Assembly: GCA_030625925.1 (NCBI GenBank)
Contig: DAOUPY010000044.1
Coordinates: 1-8,368, forward strand
Reading direction: 5' to 3'
DNA: 8,368 nucleotides
Source of the DNA: Fusobacteriaceae bacterium
GTDB lineage: Bacteria; Fusobacteriota; Fusobacteriia; Fusobacteriales; Fusobacteriaceae
Part shown: positions 1 through 7,513 of the stretch, piece after piece
Layout of the letters: every line of letters starts with the position of its first letter
Position numbering within the stretch: position 1 is the first letter of the stretch
Position numbers and translations under genes: made by a program
Notes under the pieces: generated by a model
Told to the model about the DNA's origin: nothing
What the model saw: only the letters and a program-made list of their open reading frames with translations
Databases searched by the model: none

Positions 1-728
1 CTAATGGAACTAATATAAATGTAAAGTGCGGCTCTACACATCCAGAAATTTTAGCTAAAGTTGTAGTTGGATACAGTGCAGACCTGGGATTGGCCTATGA
101 TGGAGATGCTGACAGATTGATGGCAGTAGATAAGTTTGGGAATATAATAGATGGAGACAAGATCATAGCTATATTAGCTTTAAATTTGAAAGAGAAAGAT
201 AATTTAAACAACAATAAGGTAGTGACTACCGTTATGAGTAATATGGGGTTTGAAAAATACCTTGAAAATAAAGGAATTACCTTAGTGAGAGCTAATGTAG
301 GAGACAGGTATGTAATAGCTAAGATGAAAGAACAGGGCTTAAATCTTGGAGGAGAACAATCGGGACATATAATAATGTCAGATTATAACACTACGGGAGA
401 CGGAGTTTTAGTATCTTTAAAATTAGTAGAAGCACTGCGTGACTGTGGTAAATCTATAGATGAATTGGTATCAGGGATAGTAGACTGGCCGCAGATTTTA
501 ATCAATGTAAGGGTAGAAAATTCTAAGAAGAATACTTGGGATGAGAATAGTGCAATAAAAGAGATCATAAGGATAAAGGAAAAAGAGATGGACGGGTTAG
601 GAAGAGTGTTAGTTAGAACTTCTGGAACGGAACCACTGGTTAGAGTAATGGTAGAAGGAAAAGATAAAGCTCAGGTAGATTCAGTAGCAGCTGAGATAGC
701 AGATGTAGTAAAAAAAGAATTAGGATAA
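1..728 (+). CDS. glmM: Phosphoglucosamine mutase, C-terminal part (5' end outside window)
   Basis: GlmM converts glucosamine-6-phosphate to glucosamine-1-phosphate in the cytoplasm, a step toward UDP-N-acetylglucosamine for peptidoglycan. The reading frame is open from base 3, giving 241 visible residues of a family usually about 450 long. The catalytic Ser loop and N-terminal domain therefore lie upstream of the window. Visible family landmarks are the metal-binding loop DGDADR (bases 99-116), the sugar-binding motif GGEQSGH (348-368) and the C-terminal phosphate-binding loop RTSGTEP (615-635). Their order and spacing are those of the alpha-D-phosphohexomutase family. The TTG at base 90 is an internal Leu codon and not a start, because the homology runs through it. 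Phosphomannomutase/phosphoglucomutase paralogs share these motifs, but the GGEQSGH form and the short C-terminal domain favour GlmM. The gene ends just before a hairpin terminator. Confidence 0.93.
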   Translation, partial: NGTNINVKCGSTHPEILAKVVVGYSADLGLAYDGDADRLMAVDKFGNIIDGDKIIAILALNLKEKDNLNNNKVVTTVMSNMGFEKYLENKGITLVRANVGDRYVIAKMKEQGLNLGGEQSGHIIMSDYNTTGDGVLVSLKLVEALRDCGKSIDELVSGIVDWPQILINVRVENSKKNTWDENSAIKEIIRIKEKEMDGLGRVLVRTSGTEPLVRVMVEGKDKAQVDSVAAEIADVVKKELG

Positions 729-734
729 TTAAAT

Positions 735-765
735 AAAAAGAGGTTCTTTATAAGAAGCTCTTTTT
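735..765 (+). terminator. Rho-independent terminator after glmM
   Basis: Two 14-base arms (735-748 and 752-765) pair with a single G-G mismatch around a three-base TAT loop. The 3' arm ends in CTCTTTTT, supplying the U-tract. It begins six bases after the glmM stop codon. The 5' arm starts with AAAAAGAG, so it could also work in the reverse direction, although no minus-strand gene is visible nearby. Confidence 0.85.
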
Positions 766-796
766 ATCTAAAAATCACCTAAAAAATTATAAAAAT

Positions 797-802
797 AGAG
801 GA
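797..802 (+). promoter_or_regulatory. Ribosome binding site fixing the methyltransferase start
   Basis: AGAGGA lies eight bases before the ATG at 811. An in-frame ATG at 802 overlaps this site and so cannot use it. The downstream ATG is preferred. Confidence 0.7.
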
Positions 803-810
803 TGATTACT

Positions 811-1518
811 ATGTATAAAAATTTTTCCAAAGTATACGATATAATGATGGAATATGCAGATTATGATGGATGGAAAGATATCATCGAAGAAAAGATAGAA
901 AGATACGGAGACTCTCCTAAAACTATCTTAGATTTAGGGTGTGGGACAGGAGAAGTGCTTTTAAGATTACTTCCTAATTATGAGATGACAGGTGTGGATC
1001 TATCCAAAGAAATGGTAGAAATAGCCAATAGAAAAGTAGATGCTGCATCATTTTATGTACAGGATATGAGGGAGTTGAAATTAGAAAAAAAAAATGATGT
1101 TGTTATATCTCTTTTTGATACAGTAAATCATTTAATCTCCTTAGAAGGATTGAAAAAAACTTTTTCCAGTGTATGGGAAAATTTAAATGAAGATGGAATA
1201 TATATATTTGATGTTGTAACTAGAGAGCTTATGGAAGAGATGTTCCCAGGAGGAAACTTTATAGATGACAGGGGAGATATAATGATCATCTGGGAACACG
1301 AGTATGACGATGAAGAGGGGATAGACTATGTGGATACTACTTTCTTTGTAAAGCAAAAAAATGGGATGTTTAAAAAGATAACAGAGGAGTATGTGAAGAA
1401 GATATTTACTGTGGAAGAGATAATGAATACTGCCAAAGAGGTAGGCTTTCAAGTAATAGAGGTAGAAGAAAACTCTGAATTAGCAGGAGAAAGAATATTC
1501 TTCACATTAAAAAAGTAG
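811..1518 (+). CDS. Class I SAM-dependent methyltransferase, YqeM-like
   Basis: This is a 235-residue cytoplasmic protein with a Rossmann-type methyltransferase fold. The glycine-rich SAM-binding motif I, ILDLGCGTGEV, is at residues 39-49. The acidic residue that binds the ribose hydroxyls is in GVDLS (Asp63), and a motif II-like QDMREL and VISLFDTVNHL segment follow at about 84-108. The N-terminus MYKNFSKVYDIMM and the overall length resemble the YqeM family of small-molecule or unassigned methyltransferases found in Gram-positive bacteria and fusobacteria. The substrate cannot be read from the sequence. The start at 811 rather than 802 is chosen from the ribosome binding site and the usual family start. 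The gene follows the glmM terminator by about 45 bases with no convincing promoter, so read-through or an unseen promoter is needed. The MFS gene begins nine bases after its stop, suggesting co-transcription. Confidence 0.85.
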   Translation: MYKNFSKVYDIMMEYADYDGWKDIIEEKIERYGDSPKTILDLGCGTGEVLLRLLPNYEMTGVDLSKEMVEIANRKVDAASFYVQDMRELKLEKKNDVVISLFDTVNHLISLEGLKKTFSSVWENLNEDGIYIFDVVTRELMEEMFPGGNFIDDRGDIMIIWEHEYDDEEGIDYVDTTFFVKQKNGMFKKITEEYVKKIFTVEEIMNTAKEVGFQVIEVEENSELAGERIFFTLKK

Positions 1519-1527
1519 GGAGAAAAA

Positions 1528-2679
1528 ATGGAAAAGAATAGAAAAAATATCATGATAATATCATATATGATGTTTGCGTATATGGGGATAGCTTTTTTGT
1601 CCCAAGGGTCTTTAAAATTAGAGATGGCAGGGAGTTTTGGAATAACTACATCGAAATTACAATATTTATTTACAGTGTTTTCCATGGCAAGTATGGTTAC
1701 GGTAATTGCTAATAAGGTGTTTTTAGAGATAGTCCCATTGAAGGTAGAGGTTATTTTATCTAGTGTGTTTATATTGGTTGGAACGGTTTTGATGATTCTG
1801 ACAAAGAATGTAGGTGTATTTATGACAGGATTAACGCTATCAGGCTTAGGGATAGGAATATATATATCTTTGGGGAGTTATTTAATTATAAATACATTTA
1901 CTGAAGATAGAAATGGAAAACTTAATTTTTTACATTTTTCATACTCCATAAGTGCAGTGATAACCCCTATCATAGCAGCAGCATTAATTGGAATCAATCT
2001 GAGCTGGAATATGGTATACACTGTACTTCTAATTTTAGTAGTCGTAGTTATTTTATTAGCTCTAAAGACAGATTTTGATGGTGTGACCCATGAAAAAGAT
2101 AAAAAGAATAAGGCGGGTTCAAATGGTTGGGATTTAAAGGTGTATTTATCAGCATCTATGCTTTTTTTATATGTTTTCACAGAGATGGTATTTTCATATT
2201 GGATAGTGGAGTATATGGTAAATAAAGGTGCCTACGGAGGAGAAGCTAAGGTCTCCCTTTCAGTGTTTTGGCTGTTTATAGCAGGAGGAAGATTGATAGC
2301 TGGTAAAATTGGTCATAAATTCAACGTGGGTAGTCTAGTCATAAGTTTATTATCCCTAGCTTCAATATCGTACTTCATTCTGATGCTGATTCAAGGAGTA
2401 TGGATTATCTATATCTTTGTAGGTCTTTTAGGACTGGGTTTTTCTAGTTTATATCCTTCTATAATAGCTTTGGGAACTGAGGGGAGAAAGAATATAAGTC
2501 CAAGTTTAATGACCTTTATAATGACATCTGGATCTGTAGGAGGGATAGTATACTCTCCGATTTCTGGATGGATAAATAGTAATTTTGATGTGACGGCAAC
2601 TATGGGAATAGGTGTGGTAACGACTATATTGATGTTATCTATATCACTGTTATTAAAATTTAAAAAAGAGAATGACTAA
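1528..2679 (+). CDS. MFS transporter, TsgA-like
   Basis: This is a 383-residue integral membrane protein of the major facilitator superfamily. I count about 12 hydrophobic helices, at roughly residues 8-25, 46-63, 73-92, 95-122, 137-155, 159-179, 203-227, 243-258, 268-288, 291-313, 325-346 and 355-377. A charged central cytoplasmic loop (about 180-202, rich in Lys/Asp) divides the two six-helix halves, as in MFS. GGRLIAGKIG at about 253-262 matches the loop motif between helices 8 and 9. Stretches such as LEIVPLK (66-72) and SLGSYLI (114-120) recall E. coli TsgA, an MFS protein of uncertain substrate, so the subfamily call is tentative. The substrate is unknown. A GGGAG ribosome binding site overlaps the methyltransferase stop codon, which supports tight coupling. 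The last codons form one arm of a perfect inverted repeat. Confidence 0.85.
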   Translation: MEKNRKNIMIISYMMFAYMGIAFLSQGSLKLEMAGSFGITTSKLQYLFTVFSMASMVTVIANKVFLEIVPLKVEVILSSVFILVGTVLMILTKNVGVFMTGLTLSGLGIGIYISLGSYLIINTFTEDRNGKLNFLHFSYSISAVITPIIAAALIGINLSWNMVYTVLLILVVVVILLALKTDFDGVTHEKDKKNKAGSNGWDLKVYLSASMLFLYVFTEMVFSYWIVEYMVNKGAYGGEAKVSLSVFWLFIAGGRLIAGKIGHKFNVGSLVISLLSLASISYFILMLIQGVWIIYIFVGLLGLGFSSLYPSIIALGTEGRKNISPSLMTFIMTSGSVGGIVYSPISGWINSNFDVTATMGIGVVTTILMLSISLLLKFKKEND

Positions 2680-2692
2680 ATTTTAATAACAG
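2647..2692 (+). terminator. Perfect 15-bp inverted repeat across the MFS stop codon, possible terminator
   Basis: Bases 2647-2661 (CTGTTATTAAAATTT) and 2678-2692 are exact reverse complements, separated by 16 bases. The left arm encodes Leu-Leu-Leu-Lys-Phe near the C-terminus, and the right arm begins inside the TAA stop. The stem is AT-rich. The only T-run, six bases at 2703-2708, starts 11 bases past the stem, so this is not a textbook intrinsic terminator. It may be a weak terminator or an mRNA 3'-end stabiliser. Confidence 0.45.
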
Positions 2693-2727
2693 AAGGTATA
2701 AATTTTTTGAGTTAATGAGTAAAAATA

Positions 2728-2756
2728 TTTACATTTTGCTGATTATATGATAATAT
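2728..2756 (+). promoter_or_regulatory. Candidate distal promoter
   Basis: TTTACA (2728-2733) is followed after 17 bases by TAATAT (2751-2756), with an upstream TGA giving an extended -10 form (GATAAT also overlaps). A transcript from here would carry a leader of about 220 bases before atpZ. Such matches are common by chance in AT-rich DNA. Confidence 0.3.
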
Positions 2757-2922
2757 TTTTAAGTGAAATTAATAACTTTTGAAAATTTCTAAGTCTTTAA
2801 GTGTAATGAAAGCGGAAAAAAAAACAAAAAAAAGAATGTTTTTAAGGAAAAATTAAGAATATGAATGAAAAAACAATGTTAATGTATTATGATATCAAGA
2901 GTAGTTTAAATATATATACTCC

Positions 2923-2952
2923 TTGACACAACCGACTAGTAGGTAGTAAAGT
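2923..2952 (+). promoter_or_regulatory. Candidate sigma70-type promoter of the ATP synthase operon
   Basis: A consensus -35 box TTGACA (2923-2928) is followed after 18 bases by TAAAGT (2947-2952), a four-of-six match to the -10 consensus. Transcription would start near 2959, about 27 bases before the atpZ ATG and just upstream of its ribosome binding site. This is the best promoter candidate in the gap and is correctly placed for the whole atp cluster. Confidence 0.6.
2928..2947. promoter_or_regulatory. Operator-like 20-bp dyad inside the atp promoter spacer
   Basis: ACAACCGACTAGTAGGTAGT is an imperfect palindrome centred on CTAG at 2936-2939. Eight of ten base pairs match, and the two mismatches sit symmetrically (pattern ACnACCnACT-AGTnGGTnGT). 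It fills the spacer between the -35 and -10 boxes and touches both, the classic position for a repressor that blocks RNA polymerase. The ACC-core-GGT form recalls TetR-family operators, which is inference. No regulator gene is in the window. Confidence 0.45.
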
Positions 2953-2972
2953 ATTTGTAGAGAATCTTAGTT

Positions 2973-2977
2973 GGAGG
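2973..2977 (+). promoter_or_regulatory. Ribosome binding site fixing the atpZ start
   Basis: GGAGG lies eight bases before the ATG at 2986. The in-frame TTG at 2971 overlaps this site, so it is rejected as a start. Confidence 0.8.
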
Positions 2978-2985
2978 ATGTAATC

Positions 2986-3195
2986 ATGGGTAACAAAAAT
3001 GACATATTTTATTATTTGTCCTTACTAACTCAATTGGGATTTACTATAATATTTAGTATTTTGATATGTATTTTTGTCTATAAAGTAATTGCAAAATTTA
3101 TAGGGGAAAATATATTTTTATTTGTCTTTTTTATAATATTGGGTGTTGCAGGAGGATTTTATAATGCTTATCGCCTAATAATGAAAAAAAAATAA
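2986..3195 (+). CDS. atpZ: AtpZ/AtpI-family small membrane protein of the ATP synthase operon
   Basis: This 69-residue protein has two predicted membrane helices (about 12-34 and 43-62) and a basic tail RLIMKKK. The first helix begins LLTQLGFTIIFSIL, and the second ends in GVAGGFYNAYRL. The G-x-A-x-GFYN-x-Y pattern is typical of the AtpZ / ATPase_gene1 family, which sits at the head of many F-type ATP synthase operons. The family's exact role is unsettled; Mg2+ or Ca2+ movement and assembly help have been proposed. Being first gene after the promoter candidate and followed by AtpI supports the call. The start is set by GGAGG eight bases upstream. The next gene is 100 bases away, an unusually long gap for this operon. 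Confidence 0.8.
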   Translation: MGNKNDIFYYLSLLTQLGFTIIFSILICIFVYKVIAKFIGENIFLFVFFIILGVAGGFYNAYRLIMKKK

Positions 3196-3259
3196 CTTTA
3201 CCTTAAATTTAATTTGAGTCTGTAGAAAGATTGACTTTACAGCAAAATATAGGTAAGTT
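3194..3259 (+). promoter_or_regulatory. Possible folded RNA between atpZ and atpI
   Basis: Bases 3194-3203 (AACTTTACCT) pair with 3251-3259 (AGGTAAGTT) as nine base pairs with one bulged T. Inside, CTGT (3220-3223) pairs with ACAG (3239-3242), and AAAG (3226-3229) with CTTT (3235-3238), around an ATTGA loop with a two-base bulge. There is no U-tract, so it is not a terminator. The outer stem starts within the atpZ stop codon. Its function is unknown, and chance pairing in AT-rich DNA is possible. Confidence 0.3.
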
Positions 3260-3295
3260 TATAAAGAAAAAATAAATAAAAAACGAGGTAGAATA

Positions 3296-3673
3296 ATGGG
3301 AAAAGAATTGAAAATACTCATAAGAAACAGCCTGATATCATCGGCATTGTTACTTATATATGGGATAATAACTTTAGATAAATTGGTAATATTGGCTATG
3401 TTTGGAGGTTCTTTAGTTTCTCTTTTGACTCTATATATGACCATAAGAGATGCAGAAGTTTCAGTTCACAGTTCAAACGCTAACAAACTAACAATATTGG
3501 GATATACTAAAAGATATTTTGTATATGGTATATTTTTATATATAATGGCTAAATTTTTAGGATTTAGTGGTATTGTAATTGGAGGAATGGGACTTTTAAA
3601 TGTTAAGTTCAACATATTATTATTTGGTGTTAATGGATTTATAAATAAATTAAAACACAGATTAAAAAATTAA
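3296..3673 (+). CDS. atpI: ATP synthase accessory protein I (AtpI/UncI)
   Basis: This 125-residue protein has four predicted membrane helices (about 10-26, 30-50, 72-88 and 90-112) and a basic C-terminus KLKHRLKN, matching the length and layout of the ATP-synt_I family. In Na+-ATP synthases related to this one, AtpI/UncI has been shown to assist assembly of the c subunits into the rotor ring, so it probably acts as a membrane chaperone for the atpE product. Its sequence is poorly conserved across the family, so position just before atpB is a large part of the evidence. GAGGT at 3285-3289 precedes the ATG at a normal distance. The intergenic region before it may be structured, which could set its translation apart from atpZ. 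Confidence 0.8.
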   Translation: MGKELKILIRNSLISSALLLIYGIITLDKLVILAMFGGSLVSLLTLYMTIRDAEVSVHSSNANKLTILGYTKRYFVYGIFLYIMAKFLGFSGIVIGGMGLLNVKFNILLFGVNGFINKLKHRLKN

Positions 3674-3699
3674 CTTCATGAAAGGAGGGTAGTTTTACT

Positions 3700-4575
3700 A
3701 TGAGTAAGAAACCAATGAGTTTTAAAGTCTTTGCAGGTGTAGCAATAGCGGCAGCAGTAGTTATAAACTTGATATTAAAAGTTGCTGTGAAAGCTGGAGC
3801 AGTAAGTATACTTACGCCACCACTAGTTGAAGGACCGAAGGTAGTATTCTTTATACCGACTCCTCATAATTTTTCGTTCGCTATGGAAATGGCAAATGGA
3901 GGATATGGGATTCCAGTAACAATCACAGTTGTAACAACATGGGCCTTGATAGCTTTATTTTTCCTATTGTTTAATTGGGGATTAAAAAATCTTGAGATGG
4001 TACCAGGGAAAAAACAGGCATTTTTCGAAACATTATATGATGTATATAATAGTTTGGTAACACAGATGTTTGGTAAAAGAGGAAAGGAATTTGTAGTTTA
4101 TATATCAGCTTTAATAAGTTTTATAGCTATATCTAATATTACATCATTTTTTCCAATTCCAGGATTCAGTACAGTAGATGGGCAGCTTGTAATTTCACCA
4201 TTACTTAGATCACCATCGGCAGACATCAACACAACGTTAGGATTAGCACTTATCACAACATTTATGTTTATATATGTTGCTATTAAAGAAAATGGTATAA
4301 AAGGATATGTAGGAGGATTGTGTGATCCAACACCAATTATGTTACCGATGAATATAATCGGAGAATTAGCTAAACCGACTAATATATCTATGCGTTTGTT
4401 TGGAAATGCATTTGCAGGAATGGTTATCATGGGACTGTTATATATGGCAGCACCAGCAGTATTACCAGCACCATTACATCTATACTTTGATTTATTTCAA
4501 GGTCTGGTACAAAGTTTCGTATTTACCATGTTAACAATGGTATATATTCAAGGATCAATGGCAACAGAAGATTAA
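3700..4575 (+). CDS. atpB: ATP synthase Fo subunit a
   Basis: Subunit a is the membrane stator that forms the ion channel against the c ring. The 291-residue product has a hydrophobic N-terminal helix (about 10-28) and further helices at roughly 72-92, 131-155, 178-195, 213-250 and 262-287. The diagnostic segment NISMRLFGNAFAG carries the essential stator arginine, Arg232, equivalent to Arg210 of E. coli. SPSADINTTLGLALITTF (171-188) and GELAKPTNIS (221-230) are further family landmarks. The Lys at 225 resembles the Na+-type a subunits of Propionigenium and Ilyobacter, as I recall them. AGGAGGG at 3683-3689 lies about ten bases before the ATG. It is followed after 46 AT-rich bases by atpE. 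Confidence 0.96.
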   Translation: MSKKPMSFKVFAGVAIAAAVVINLILKVAVKAGAVSILTPPLVEGPKVVFFIPTPHNFSFAMEMANGGYGIPVTITVVTTWALIALFFLLFNWGLKNLEMVPGKKQAFFETLYDVYNSLVTQMFGKRGKEFVVYISALISFIAISNITSFFPIPGFSTVDGQLVISPLLRSPSADINTTLGLALITTFMFIYVAIKENGIKGYVGGLCDPTPIMLPMNIIGELAKPTNISMRLFGNAFAGMVIMGLLYMAAPAVLPAPLHLYFDLFQGLVQSFVFTMLTMVYIQGSMATED

Positions 4576-4615
4576 GCAATAACAAAAATTATTTATAAAA
4601 AATTTCAGGAGGTAA

Positions 4616-4889
<274 letters not shown>

Positions 4890-4891
<2 letters not shown>

Positions 4892-4953
4892 ACTAACTTA
4901 AATCTAATAGATAGGTTTTAGATTAAATTTCTAAGAGAGGAGGTAGTTAGTTT
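4890..4953 (+). promoter_or_regulatory. Candidate RNA structure covering the atpF start codon
   Basis: AAACTAACT (4890-4898), overlapping the end of atpE, is an exact reverse complement of AGTTAGTTT (4945-4953), which includes the first two bases of the atpF TTG start. Within it, AATCTAA (4901-4907) pairs with TTAGATT (4918-4924) around a ten-base loop. The GGAGG ribosome binding site (4939-4943) abuts the outer stem. The layout could lower atpF translation relative to atpE, as the needed c:b ratio demands. The function is inferred. Confidence 0.45.
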
Positions 4954-5458
4954 GAACGAGACATTCATGCCAGCAGTAGGTATAGATATTAATCTATTTT
5001 GGCAAATAATAAACTTTGTTATACTTATTTTTGTTTTCAAGAAATATTTTCATAAACCATTGAATGATTTCTTAGAAACAAGAAAAGAAAAAATAGCAGG
5101 AGAATTAACTCATGCTAAAAAAGATAGGGAATTAGCAGCTAGCTTAAATGAAGAAGCGGCTATGACAAGAAAAACAGCAAAATTAGAAGCTAACAAGATA
5201 ATAACTGTGGCGGAAAAAAAGGCTGAAGAGAGAAAAGAATTGATTCTTAAAGAAACAAATGCTGCAAGAGAAAAAATGATAGCAACTGCAGAAGCGGATA
5301 TCGCTAAGATGAAATCTCAGGCTAGAAAAGAATTACAAGTTGAAGCTACTAAGTTAGCAGCGACATTAGCCGAAAAGATGATCAATGAAAAAATGAACAA
5401 AGAACTAGGAGGAAACTTACTAGACCAATTCATTGATGAGGTAGGGGATACTAAATGA
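4952..5458 (+). CDS. atpF: ATP synthase Fo subunit b
   Basis: Subunit b forms the peripheral stalk that holds F1 against rotation. The 168-residue product has one N-terminal membrane helix (about 14-31, LFWQIINFVILIFVF), then the basic hinge FLETRKEKIAGEL and a long charged helical region rich in Ala, Lys and Glu, typical of the b dimer coiled coil. Length is normal for the family. The start is a TTG with GGAGG (4939-4943) eight bases upstream. The first alternative ATG (residue 6) has no such site and would trim the periplasmic tip. Its stop overlaps the atpH start as ATGA, indicating translational coupling. Confidence 0.95.
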   Translation: MNETFMPAVGIDINLFWQIINFVILIFVFKKYFHKPLNDFLETRKEKIAGELTHAKKDRELAASLNEEAAMTRKTAKLEANKIITVAEKKAEERKELILKETNAAREKMIATAEADIAKMKSQARKELQVEATKLAATLAEKMINEKMNKELGGNLLDQFIDEVGDTK

Positions 5459-5979
5459 TAGGAGCTAAAGTAGGAAAAAGATATGCTGTAGCAATCTATG
5501 ATATTGCAGCAGGAGAAAATAAAGTAACAGAGGTCTATGATACTCTTAATTCTATTATGGAAACATATTTAGAAAATGTAGAGTTTAAAAATTTAGTAGC
5601 TCATCCACTTATTTCAAAAGAGGATAAGAAAAACTTTGTAAATAAAGTATTTCCTAACTTTGATGAAGTTGAGATGGATATAGTAGATTACTTAATTGAC
5701 AAAGATAGACTATTAGACATTAGATCTATTGTAGCAGAGTTTTTAAAAATCTATTATGAGAAAAATCAAATAGTAGATGTAGAAGCTACATTTGCACTAG
5801 AACCTAGTGAAGTACAAAAAGAAAATCTAATTAAAAAATTAGAGATAAAAACAGGTAAAAAAATAAACTTAACTGTAAAGATAGACAGCTCTATTATCGC
5901 AGGTGGAATCCTTAAAATTGGGGACGAAATTACAGACGGTAGTATCAAGAGACAACTAGAAACTTTATGGAAAAAATAG
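5455..5979 (+). CDS. atpH: ATP synthase F1 subunit delta
   Basis: Delta (OSCP-like) joins the top of the alpha3beta3 head to the b-subunit stalk. The 174-residue product has the usual family length. Its N-terminal segment GKRYAVAIYDIAAGENK (7-23) matches the RYA-x-A-hydrophobic start of delta subunits, LVAHPLISKEDKKNFV (62-77) corresponds to the helical domain, and the C-terminal IGDEITDGSIKRQLETL (155-171) matches the conserved delta signature. The ATG overlaps the atpF stop by four bases (ATGA), and GAGGTAGGGG lies upstream. The alpha gene begins 18 bases after its stop. Confidence 0.95.
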   Translation: MIGAKVGKRYAVAIYDIAAGENKVTEVYDTLNSIMETYLENVEFKNLVAHPLISKEDKKNFVNKVFPNFDEVEMDIVDYLIDKDRLLDIRSIVAEFLKIYYEKNQIVDVEATFALEPSEVQKENLIKKLEIKTGKKINLTVKIDSSIIAGGILKIGDEITDGSIKRQLETLWKK

Positions 5980-5997
5980 TGGTAGGAGGTGTACTAG

Positions 5998-7500
5998 TTG
6001 AAAATTAGACCGGAAGAGATCAGTTCTATTATAAGAACTGAGATCGAAAATTATAAAAAATCTTTAGATATAAAAACTTCAGGATCTGTAGTGGAAGTTG
6101 GAGACGGAATTGCTAGAATATACGGTTTAAGCAATGCAAAAGCCGGAGAATTATTAGAATTTCCAAATGGTGTAAGAGGAATGGTTCAAAACCTTGAGGA
6201 AAATAACGTAGGTGCGGTACTTTTAGGAGACCCAACTTCAGTTAAAGAAGGGGATGAAGTAAGAGCTACAGGACAAATAGCATCTGTTCCAGCAGGAGAG
6301 GCGTTATTAGGAAGAGTAGTAAATGCACTAGGAGATCCAATAGATGGTAAAGGTGAAATAAAAGCCGAAACTAGAATGAATATAGAAAGAAAAGCTACAG
6401 GTATCATCCAAAGAAAACCTGTACATGAGCCAATGCAGACTGGAATTAAGTCAATTGACGGAATGGTACCAATCGGTAGAGGACAAAGAGAACTTATAAT
6501 CGGAGATAGACAAACTGGTAAAACAGCTGTAGCTGTCGATACAATTATAAATCAAAAAGGTACTGGAGTTAAGTGTATCTACGTAGCAATTGGTCAAAAA
6601 AGATCAACTGTAGTAAATATAGTTAAAAAGTTAGAGGATGCAGGAGCTATGGATAACACTATCGTAGTAGCAGCAACAGCATCTGAGGCAGCTTCATTAC
6701 AATACATTGCACCATATTCTGGTGTAGCAATGGCAGAATACTTCTCAGAAAAGGGAGAGCACGTTTTAATCATCTATGATGATCTTACTAAACATGCCAT
6801 CGCTTACAGAGAGATGTCATTATTATTAAAGAGACCACCAGGCAGAGAAGCATATCCTGGAGACGTTTTCTATCTACATAGTAGATTATTGGAGAGAGCG
6901 GCTAAGTTATCAGATGCAATGGGTGGCGGATCAATCACAGCATTACCGATCATCGAAACTCAAGCAGGAGACGTAGCAGCATATATCCCAACAAACGTAA
7001 TCTCGATTACAGATGGGCAAATATTCTTAACTACTGACCTATTTAATGCAGGACAAAGACCAGCAGTTGACGCAGGAATATCTGTATCAAGAGTTGGAGG
7101 AGCGGCTCAAATTAAAGCTATGAAGCAAGTAGCTTCTAAAGTTAAATTAGAGTTATCTCAATACAATGAAGTATTATCTTTCGCACAATTTGGTTCCGAC
7201 CTGGATAAGGCAACTAAAGCTCAGTTAGAAAGAGGACATAGAATCATGGCAATGTTAAAGCAGGCTCAATATAGACCATATAAAGTAGAGGAGCAAGTAA
7301 TCTCATTCTACTCTGTAACTAAGGGTCATTTAGATTCAGTTGCATTGGAAGATATCGGTAGATTTGAAAGTGATTTAATAGCTGATTTAAGAAATAATTC
7401 TACTGTTTTAGACGAAATAGCAGAAAAGAAAGCTTTGGACAAAGATTTAGAAGCTAAAATAGACAAAGCAGTATCAGAATTTAAAGCAAATTTTAGTTAA
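5998..7500 (+). CDS. atpA: ATP synthase F1 subunit alpha
   Basis: Alpha forms the F1 head with beta; it binds nucleotide at the non-catalytic sites and supplies the arginine finger to the catalytic ones. The 500-residue product is full length. The P-loop GDRQTGKT is at 169-176, with the alpha-typical Gln172. The Walker B region HVLIIYDD (255-262) and the signature [14 protein letters not shown] (355-368) carrying the arginine finger Arg365 are intact. The start is TTG with GGAGG (5985-5989) eight bases upstream. No nearby ATG is available (the next Met is about residue 62), and the N-terminus [12 protein letters not shown] aligns with the normal family beginning. The gamma gene follows after 13 bases. 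Confidence 0.98.
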   Translation: MKIRPEEISSIIRTEIENYKKSLDIKTSGSVVEVGDGIARIYGLSNAKAGELLEFPNGVRGMVQNLEENNVGAVLLGDPTSVKEGDEVRATGQIASVPAGEALLGRVVNALGDPIDGKGEIKAETRMNIERKATGIIQRKPVHEPMQTGIKSIDGMVPIGRGQRELIIGDRQTGKTAVAVDTIINQKGTGVKCIYVAIGQKRSTVVNIVKKLEDAGAMDNTIVVAATASEAASLQYIAPYSGVAMAEYFSEKGEHVLIIYDDLTKHAIAYREMSLLLKRPPGREAYPGDVFYLHSRLLERAAKLSDAMGGGSITALPIIETQAGDVAAYIPTNVISITDGQIFLTTDLFNAGQRPAVDAGISVSRVGGAAQIKAMKQVASKVKLELSQYNEVLSFAQFGSDLDKATKAQLERGHRIMAMLKQAQYRPYKVEEQVISFYSVTKGHLDSVALEDIGRFESDLIADLRNNSTVLDEIAEKKALDKDLEAKIDKAVSEFKANFS

Positions 7501-7513
7501 GTGAGGTGAGATT

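Larger units (their letters stand above)
2680..2985. other. Intergenic region between the MFS gene and the ATP synthase operon
   Basis: This is a gene-free stretch of about 306 bases, very AT-rich. It includes the right arm of the MFS-end hairpin, a T-run at 2703-2708, two promoter candidates (2728-2756 and 2923-2952), and a purine tract with A9-C-A8 at 2816-2833. A 21-codon ATG frame (2861-2926) has only a weak, distant AAGGA and no recognisable product. I see no RNA gene or riboswitch fold that I can name here. Confidence 0.7.

Noticed and set aside
788..793. TATAAA before the methyltransferase, a possible -10 box
   Set aside because: Transcription would begin at or inside the ribosome binding site, and there is no -35 match at the right distance.
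1878..2180. Minus-strand open frame of 100 codons inside the MFS gene
   Set aside because: It is antisense to a clear membrane-protein gene and shows no signal of its own.
2861..2926. A 21-codon ATG frame upstream of the atp promoter, possible leader peptide
   Set aside because: Its only ribosome binding site candidate (AAGGA) is 12 bases away, it has no recognisable product, and its stop overlaps the candidate -35 box. It is most likely chance.
3231..3259. TTGACT followed 17 bases later by TAAGTT, a possible promoter for atpI
   Set aside because: The -10 matches consensus at only three of six positions, and the region is better explained as part of a transcribed, possibly folded spacer.
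4098..4430. Minus-strand open frame of 110 codons inside atpB
   Set aside because: It is a shadow of the atpB coding strand. It has no ribosome binding site or family resemblance, while atpB is certain.
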